In this document: positions 7,441 to 11,497 of the stretch, piece after piece
Position numbering within the stretch: position 1 is the stretch's first letter
Layout: the number at the start of each line of letters is the position of its first letter
The notes under the pieces: model-generated
The model's input: the letters and a program-made list of their open reading frames with translations, nothing else
The model's database searches: none
Told to the model about the DNA's origin: nothing
Made by a program: the position numbers and the translations under genes
Assembly: GCA_029776735.1 (NCBI GenBank)
Contig: JAKOUL010000096.1
Coordinates: 1-11,497, forward strand
Direction: 5' to 3'
DNA from: Dictyoglomota bacterium
GTDB taxonomy: Bacteria; Dictyoglomota; Dictyoglomia; Dictyoglomales; Dictyoglomaceae
DNA length: 11,497 nucleotides

Positions 7441-7470
7441 AACATGGGGCATTATTGCCCCATGTTTTAT
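7441..7470 (+). terminator. Intrinsic terminator of the sugar-acid operon
   Basis: AACATGGGGCA (7441-7451) and TGCCCCATGTT (7456-7466) form a perfect 11-bp stem with a four-base TTAT loop. A T-rich tract, TTATTTTAT, follows from 7467. The stem begins 17 bases after the SDR stop codon. Read on the minus strand, the stem is followed by CAAAAAACG and not by a U tract, so it looks one-directional. It nevertheless directly abuts the stop codon of the converging PHP gene. Confidence 0.9.
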
Positions 7471-8909
7471 TTTATATAGATAGGATTTGTAATAGCTTTT
7501 AAATTTTTCCCTTTCCAAAATTCAAGATAGATGTATCCTTCATCTTCTAATCGGATTTGTATGATACCTTTTTGGGTGGATGGAATTTTTATATATTCCT
7601 CTCCATTATATATAATTTTTAGGTCACATTCTTCTTCACAAGAGTATTTTAGTATAAGAGCTTCTTCTTTATTTACTATGTCTCCTATCATCTTATTATT
7701 TATACTAAATTCAACCTTTGGTCCTGAAGTAATATACAATCTTCCCATCTTTACCGCATTAATAAGATTTTCTAAGTTTAATTCTTCCACATATACATAG
7801 TTTATGGGAACATCTTCTGTGATATCCTCAGCTTTGTGCATATCCGAGCTTCCTATGGCAGTTATACGGTAGTGTTCTTTTAATAGATTCCTCCACTGTT
7901 TTATACTTTCAGTTATCTCAAAGCTTCTTAGATTAAAAGAGCCACTCCAAACCTCTATAGCATCCACATATCTCCAATCTATAGGGAGCTCACATTTACA
8001 TCCTGGGCATATGGGATAGCCTATAGTATTAGGATGAGCAATACAGAAGATTCCTCCTTGGAAGTGCACCTTTTCAGAGACCTTTTTAATTCCATCTTCT
8101 GGATTAATTAAATCCAAAGGTATGTAATCGTATATTCCTAAACCTAAGAAATGCCCCCAAAAAGTGGTAAATTCCATACCTCCCCATATGGGATAGTTTT
8201 CTTCTTTAACCATTTGATAGCCTGATATTTTGTTATGGTCTGTAAGGAAGATAAAATCAAGTCCTCTTCTTATATTGAACTTTATAAGATTCTCTATGGA
8301 AAAAACGCCATCACTATGATTTGAGTGGAGATGAAAGTCACCTTTGACCCATCCACTTTTTTCTTCATATTCAGAAAGTACAGGAGTATAGGGGAAAGTT
8401 ACATCAGAGATCTTAGTTTTTTCCTCCCTATTTACGCTCACTATTATATTCAATAAAGATTTCTTCAAGATGCTTTTTACTTCTAAGATGAGTTTCCAAT
8501 TTCCTGCTGGAATATCGCCTGCAACACATCCTAAGGTGCTTTCTTTTTCACCTATCTTTATAGGCATTCCTTTTGTAAATCTTTGATCTCCTGTACCTCT
8601 AAAAGATCCCTCTGTATCTATCAATCTAAAATTTACCACGTTTTTTAGTGGAGAGAAACTTCTTATGACATTCTCTAAGATTCCTTGAGGTACATCCTTT
8701 ATATCTAAGGGTTCAAAGCCTTGTGATATGTATTTCTTAATGGCTTCTATAATGGGTTTTCTTGATTCCTCATAGGTTAGATATTCTGGTTCTAATTTAG
8801 CTTTTATAATGATCTCCTTGGTACCTTCTGGTATCTCTAACTCTATAGGAATTAATTTTCTTGAATCTTCGGGATATAGCTCAATATTATAATGATATTC
8901 ATTCCCCAT
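7467..8909 (-). CDS. PHP-domain metallohydrolase, CehA/McbA-like
   Basis: This 480-residue protein, without signal peptide or membrane segment, has a PHP domain in its middle: FHLHSNHSDG (192-201), LTDHNK (222-227), GGMEFTT (243-249), IAHPN (290-294) and GSSDMH (353-358). His193, His195, Asp200, His225, Glu246, His292, Asp356 and His358 are the likely metal ligands. About 180 residues before it and 110 after it are predicted beta-rich and resemble no family I recognise. PHP proteins hydrolyse phosphate mono- or diesters using two or three metal ions; the substrate here is unknown. Inside the PHP domain is CPGCKC (301-306), which could hold an additional metal or be a disulfide site. CTCCTT at 8919-8924 (AAGGAG on this strand) lies nine bases before the ATG. 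The gene is divergent from the MFS/GDPD pair and converges on the operon terminator. Confidence 0.82.
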   Translation of the reverse strand: MGNEYHYNIELYPEDSRKLIPIELEIPEGTKEIIIKAKLEPEYLTYEESRKPIIEAIKKYISQGFEPLDIKDVPQGILENVIRSFSPLKNVVNFRLIDTEGSFRGTGDQRFTKGMPIKIGEKESTLGCVAGDIPAGNWKLILEVKSILKKSLLNIIVSVNREEKTKISDVTFPYTPVLSEYEEKSGWVKGDFHLHSNHSDGVFSIENLIKFNIRRGLDFIFLTDHNKISGYQMVKEENYPIWGGMEFTTFWGHFLGLGIYDYIPLDLINPEDGIKKVSEKVHFQGGIFCIAHPNTIGYPICPGCKCELPIDWRYVDAIEVWSGSFNLRSFEITESIKQWRNLLKEHYRITAIGSSDMHKAEDITEDVPINYVYVEELNLENLINAVKMGRLYITSGPKVEFSINNKMIGDIVNKEEALILKYSCEEECDLKIIYNGEEYIKIPSTQKGIIQIRLEDEGYIYLEFWKGKNLKAITNPIYIK

Positions 8910-8932
8910 CTTAGATAACTCCTTATGAAGAT

Positions 8933-8960
8933 ATTATACATGATTAGTTTTTTATGTTAA
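8933..8960 (-). promoter_or_regulatory. Probable promoter of the PHP gene
   Basis: On the minus strand, TTAACA (plus-strand positions 8960-8955) and a consensus TATAAT (8938-8933) are 16 bases apart. Start of transcription would be near 8926, just before the AAGGAG ribosome site. The match is good (5/6 and 6/6), but the DNA is AT-rich. Confidence 0.55.
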
Positions 8961-8963
8961 AAT
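8935..8963 (+). promoter_or_regulatory. Probable promoter of the MFS-GDPD operon
   Basis: TAAAAT at 8958-8963 is preceded by TG at 8955-8956, giving an extended -10 element TGTTAAAAT. The same extended form stands before the sugar-acid operon. A weaker -35 match, TATACA (8935-8940), lies 17 bases upstream. Expected transcription start is near 8970, about 28 bases before the MFS start codon. It overlaps the divergent promoter of the PHP gene almost completely. Confidence 0.5.
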
Positions 8964-8977
8964 GATTTCTACATAAA
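8951..8977. repeat. Inverted repeat spanning the MFS -10 element; candidate operator
   Basis: TTTATGT (8951-8957) and its exact reverse complement ACATAAA (8971-8977) are separated by 13 bases, so the arm centres are 20 bases (about two helical turns) apart. The pair brackets the predicted -10 and start site of the MFS gene, and one arm lies in the spacer/-35 region of the PHP promoter. Seven-base arms in AT-rich DNA can arise by chance, so a regulatory role is only a suggestion. Confidence 0.35.
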
Positions 8978-8997
8978 GTCCTTTTTAGGAGGATTTA

Positions 8998-10245
8998 ATG
9001 CAGGGGAGATCAAATTATTTTAAGGTTTTCCTCTTAGGATTTGGATTTTTGTCTATCTCCCTTCTCTGGTCTATTTATAATACAGATATTCCTATAATTC
9101 TTCAGGAAACCTATAAGATTTCAAGTTTTGCAGTGGGATGGATCATGAATTTGGATAACATCCTTGCTATCATTATTATTCCTATTATAGGGGCTCTTTC
9201 TGATAGAACATGGACAAAAATAGGACGAAGAATGCCATATATTATAACTTCACTTCCCATAAGTGCAATTCTTTTCTGCTTAATTCCATGGATTCCTCTT
9301 CTTATGGGAGTAAATATTCCTTCTCTTTTTCTCTTAATTTTTGTCATATTTCTTATGAATATAACTCAGGCTATTGGAAGGTCTCCTTTTATAGCTCTTA
9401 TGCCAGATATTGTATTCCCAGAGAATAGATCTCCTGCAAATGGCATAATAAACTTTATGGGAGGATTAGGAGCTCTTATAGCCTTTTTCTTTGTGGGAAG
9501 GCTCTCTTCTACTGATAGAACCTTAGGATTTTTAATTGTAGGAATAGTTCAGATAATTGCTGTTATTATTCTTTTTTTAACGATAAGGGAGAAGAGAGAC
9601 TCCTTAGTACCTGTTTCCCAAAAGCAAACTTCCTGGTCTAATTCCTTTAAATATCTTATGAGAGTAAGAGACAAAAGCTTAATATTTTTACTACTTGCTA
9701 TATTTTTCTGGTTTGTGGGATTTAATACAATAGAAACCTTTTATACAGTCTATATGGCTATGGAATCTGGACTTTTACCCTCTCAAGGGGAGAGTATAGC
9801 AAAATTTAATTTAGGAATATTAGCCTTGTCTTTTATGGTTATGTCCATCCCATCAGGTGTTCTTGCAAAAAGAATTGGGAGAAAAAGGACAGTAATTATA
9901 GGTATTTTAGGGATTATAGGTATGTTTATAGGTTTAATGATTACAAAAGACCTTTCTGTTATTAGTATACTTTTTCTTATTGGGGGTATTTCCTGGGCAT
10001 TAATAAATATAAATGCTCTTCCTATGGTGCTTGATCTTGGCTCTTTAGAGTTGCAAGGTACCTTTACTGGTATGTATTACTTAGCATCTCAATCTGCGAG
10101 TATCATAGCTCCACCTCTTACTGGTTTTTTAGCAGACCTTTTACATACACGTTTTATTATCTTCCCTTTAGGAGGAATATTCTCTATTCTTGCTCTCCTA
10201 ATGATTTTACAAGTAAAAGATTTAGAAATGGATGTAAGAGGATAA
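8998..10245 (+). CDS. MFS transporter, SLC45/GPH-like sugar transporter
   Basis: This 415-residue inner-membrane protein has twelve predicted helices, near residues 9-29, 42-66, 81-103, 108-126, 150-168, 176-196, 228-250, 270-290, 297-316, 319-338, 356-380 and 387-405. A hydrophilic loop at about 197-227 separates the halves. MFS motif A appears as GALSDRTWTKIGRRMPYI (65-82) and, degenerate, as VLAKRIGRKRTV (288-299). The segments SLLWSIYNTDIPI (21-33), MNLDN (50-54) and GRSPFIALMPD (127-137) resemble SLC45/GPH-type glycoside-proton symporters. TAGGAGGA (8986-8993) precedes the ATG at 8998 by four bases. The following GDPD gene starts 3 bases after its stop, suggesting the imported compound feeds that enzyme. 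Substrate is unknown; a disaccharide or a glycerol-phosphate derivative are both possible. Confidence 0.87.
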   Translation: MQGRSNYFKVFLLGFGFLSISLLWSIYNTDIPIILQETYKISSFAVGWIMNLDNILAIIIIPIIGALSDRTWTKIGRRMPYIITSLPISAILFCLIPWIPLLMGVNIPSLFLLIFVIFLMNITQAIGRSPFIALMPDIVFPENRSPANGIINFMGGLGALIAFFFVGRLSSTDRTLGFLIVGIVQIIAVIILFLTIREKRDSLVPVSQKQTSWSNSFKYLMRVRDKSLIFLLLAIFFWFVGFNTIETFYTVYMAMESGLLPSQGESIAKFNLGILALSFMVMSIPSGVLAKRIGRKRTVIIGILGIIGMFIGLMITKDLSVISILFLIGGISWALININALPMVLDLGSLELQGTFTGMYYLASQSASIIAPPLTGFLADLLHTRFIIFPLGGIFSILALLMILQVKDLEMDVRG

Positions 10246-10248
10246 ATT

Positions 10249-11220
10249 ATGCTTGTATTAGGACATAGAGGATGTGCTTGCTCTCCTGAAAATACTATGA
10301 AGGCTTTTAAACAGGCTTTGGATTTTGGCGCTGATGGGATTGAAATTGATGTACAGAAAACCTTGGATAATGTCTTGGTAATATCTCATGATGAAAACCT
10401 AAAAAGGCTCACAGGTATGGATTTAAATATTAGAAAAGTTAATTTTCAAAAGTTGAAAGGTATAAGAATCCAAGGGGAAGAAGTTCCAAAACTTGGGAAT
10501 GTACTTGAATTTATTAGGGATAGTGATAAATTTATAGATATTGAAGTTAAAAATGCTAAAGATTTTAAAGAGGTATATAATTTAGTAAAGGATTTGAGAA
10601 TAAAAGACTATGTGATCTCATCATTTTGGCATAGAGATCTTTTTGGACTTAAATTGCTTTATGAGGATGTTAAGATTGGTTTTCTTTATGTCCATGAGCC
10701 CAGGGCTATAGAGTTAGAGATGTATTTTAAAGATGTGGATTTTTTAAAGCCAAATTATTTTTATGTGACTGATGAATATAAGACCTATTTTAGAGCTACA
10801 ATTCCTTGGACAGTAAATGATATAGAGAAGGCGGTTTATTTTAAAGAGAGGGATACCTTTGGTATTATTACCGATTTCCCTGATAAAATAATAGAAGTAT
10901 TAAAAGGAGGTAGTAATAATATGATTAATCCTTATCTTTCATATTTTCTACAGATGATAGATAAAGAGACGATTCAAAAAGGTGATAATAATATAAGCTT
11001 TGATGTGGTAAATTACATAATGCCTATTAATATTGAAGAGATAAATGTTGAAGGCGGGGAAGTAAATATAGGTAGAGAACTACCATTCCTATGGAATATA
11101 GGAGAGAGACTAAAATTTGAATTGAAATTACAAGGAGAAAATCCAAAGATTAATATAAGAGTCAGAGAAGTTGGAGATGTCTCCTTTACATTAAGGGATA
11201 TTCAAAGCTCTCTAATTTAG
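10249..11220 (+). CDS. Glycerophosphodiester phosphodiesterase with C-terminal extension
   Basis: The first ~220 residues form a complete GDPD TIM-barrel domain. It has HRG (6-8), PENT (13-16), EIDV with Glu32 and Asp34, SHDEN with His47, and IEVKN with Glu99 and Lys101; Trp187 (PWTVND) and GIITDFPDKIIEVL (205-218) end the barrel. Such enzymes hydrolyse glycerophosphodiesters to sn-glycerol-3-phosphate and an alcohol. No signal peptide is visible, so it should act in the cytoplasm. Bacterial GDPDs usually end here, but this frame continues another 99 residues (225-323) into a sequence I do not recognise, containing predicted beta strands. An AAGAGGA site (10236-10242) overlaps the MFS stop codon six bases before the ATG. 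Whether the extension is a true second domain or a separate gene is unsettled. The gene converges on the Ogg gene, with four bases between stops. Confidence 0.85.
   Translation: MLVLGHRGCACSPENTMKAFKQALDFGADGIEIDVQKTLDNVLVISHDENLKRLTGMDLNIRKVNFQKLKGIRIQGEEVPKLGNVLEFIRDSDKFIDIEVKNAKDFKEVYNLVKDLRIKDYVISSFWHRDLFGLKLLYEDVKIGFLYVHEPRAIELEMYFKDVDFLKPNYFYVTDEYKTYFRATIPWTVNDIEKAVYFKERDTFGIITDFPDKIIEVLKGGSNNMINPYLSYFLQMIDKETIQKGDNNISFDVVNYIMPINIEEINVEGGEVNIGRELPFLWNIGERLKFELKLQGENPKINIRVREVGDVSFTLRDIQSSLI
10921..11220 (+). CDS. Possible independently translated 99-residue protein inside the GDPD reading frame
   Basis: A strong ribosome site, AAAGGAGGT (10903-10911), sits ten bases before an ATG at 10921. 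That ATG is in frame with, and inside, the GDPD gene, at the exact point where the catalytic barrel ends. Three consecutive stop codons (TAG TAA TAA, 10911-10919) lie just before it in a neighbouring frame, as expected of a former intergenic junction. The product (MINPYLSYFLQ to RDIQSSLI) has no transmembrane segment or recognisable motif; it looks mixed helix then beta. Either it is made separately by internal initiation, or it is a domain fused to GDPD by loss of the frame that used those stops. Confidence 0.4.
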   Translation: MINPYLSYFLQMIDKETIQKGDNNISFDVVNYIMPINIEEINVEGGEVNIGRELPFLWNIGERLKFELKLQGENPKINIRVREVGDVSFTLRDIQSSLI

Positions 11221-11224
11221 TCTA

Positions 11225-11497
11225 TTATTTTTCTACAACTCCTTTTAATAGAAACCAGATATATAGATCGGTCTCTCCGGGAGCTTTCCCTAATAAATCG
11301 GAAAGCTTTGTGAACTCTTCTTCTATCTTTTCATAATTTTTTTGAGTCCATCCCTTAGGAATTTCTTCTATAATCTTCTCATCAAAAAGAAATTTAAGAA
11401 TATGTTTATCTAATATTGCTACATCAAGTTTTCCACTATTCCTCAAAAAATGACTTCCTTCCTTCCATCCAATCCCCTTTGCTTCTTTTACAAGAAT
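11225..11497 (-). CDS. ogg: N-glycosylase/DNA lyase, Ogg2-type 8-oxoguanine glycosylase (5' end beyond window)
   Basis: The frame runs without stop from the window edge to TAA at 11227-11225, so the 90 visible residues are the C-terminal part of a protein of about 210. The hairpin-helix-hairpin segment KGIGWKEGSHFLRN holds the catalytic Lys. LDVAILDKHIL follows, with the catalytic Asp 18 residues further on, the same spacing as Lys129/Asp147 of the Methanocaldococcus jannaschii enzyme. The tail GETDLYIWFLLKGVVEK ends in Lys, a feature of this family where the terminal lysine helps recognise 8-oxoguanine. It excises 8-oxoguanine and nicks the abasic site in base-excision repair. A TTG at 11446 could be mistaken for a start, but the catalytic Lys lies upstream of it. 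Confidence 0.88.
   Translation of the reverse strand: MLVKEAKGIGWKEGSHFLRNSGKLDVAILDKHILKFLFDEKIIEEIPKGWTQKNYEKIEEEFTKLSDLLGKAPGETDLYIWFLLKGVVEK
11282..11307 (+). terminator. Weak candidate terminator hairpin for the MFS-GDPD operon, inside ogg
   Basis: AGCTTTCC (11282-11289) and GGAAAGCT (11300-11307) can form an 8-bp stem with a ten-base loop, about 60 bases past the GDPD stop. Only TTTG follows, so the U tract is poor, and the sequence is coding for Ogg on the other strand. No better terminator was found between the converging genes, which have only four bases between them. Confidence 0.2.

Noticed and set aside
10895..10911. Programmed -1 ribosomal frameshift at TTAAAAGGAGG giving a short GDPD
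   Set aside because: The site does not form a proper X XXY YYZ slippery heptamer (TTA would have to re-pair with ATT), and four A residues are few for polymerase slippage. Internal initiation or an old frame change explains the data more simply.
11225..11446. A complete 73-residue minus-strand protein starting at TTG 11446
   Set aside because: The same frame continues open to the window edge and contains the KGIGWKEGSHF motif with the catalytic Lys before that TTG, so the gene is a truncated Ogg.

Overview
The window is a low-GC, gene-dense stretch of bacterial chromosome. Arginine is mostly AGA/AGG and isoleucine often ATA, and Shine-Dalgarno sites are strong GGAGG-type. There is no intergenic gap above 100 bases, apart from small unassigned flanks. 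Base composition, protein style and gene content (a Thermotoga-type UxaE sugar-acid locus and an archaeal-type Ogg2 repair glycosylase) suggest a thermophilic anaerobic saccharolytic bacterium. Dictyoglomus is my best guess, but no marker gene here proves it.

Layout. (1) At 67-1112 two overlapping genes encode the half-length ChrA-family membrane proteins of a split chromate-type transporter. The last codons of an unknown upstream gene may precede them. (2) At 1207-7423 a five-gene same-strand operon encodes a UxaE-type tagaturonate/fructuronate epimerase, a D-2-hydroxyacid dehydrogenase, an FGGY gluconate-type kinase, 6-phosphogluconate dehydrogenase (Gnd) and a D-mannonate oxidoreductase-like SDR. 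It has a good promoter, a perfect palindrome at the expected transcription start, and a strong intrinsic terminator at 7441-7466. (3) On the minus strand, 8909-7467 encodes a PHP-type metallohydrolase that converges on that terminator. (4) At 8998-11220, divergent from the PHP gene, an SLC45-like MFS transporter is followed 3 bases later by a glycerophosphodiester phosphodiesterase with an unexplained 99-residue C-terminal extension. (5) At the right edge, minus strand, lies the C-terminal half of an Ogg2-type 8-oxoguanine glycosylase/lyase, cut by the window end.

How the genes work together. The operon joins hexuronate-type keto-acid chemistry (UxaE and the SDR) to gluconate chemistry (2-ketoacid reductase, kinase, Gnd). 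The window holds no mannonate dehydratase, KDG kinase or KDPG aldolase. A reading worth testing is that keto-sugar acids are converted to gluconate, phosphorylated, and decarboxylated to ribulose-5-phosphate with NADPH production. The MFS/GDPD pair looks like uptake plus intracellular cleavage of a small substrate. The PHP gene shares its control region through overlapping divergent promoters. No CRISPR array, tRNA, rRNA, insertion sequence or phage gene was seen.
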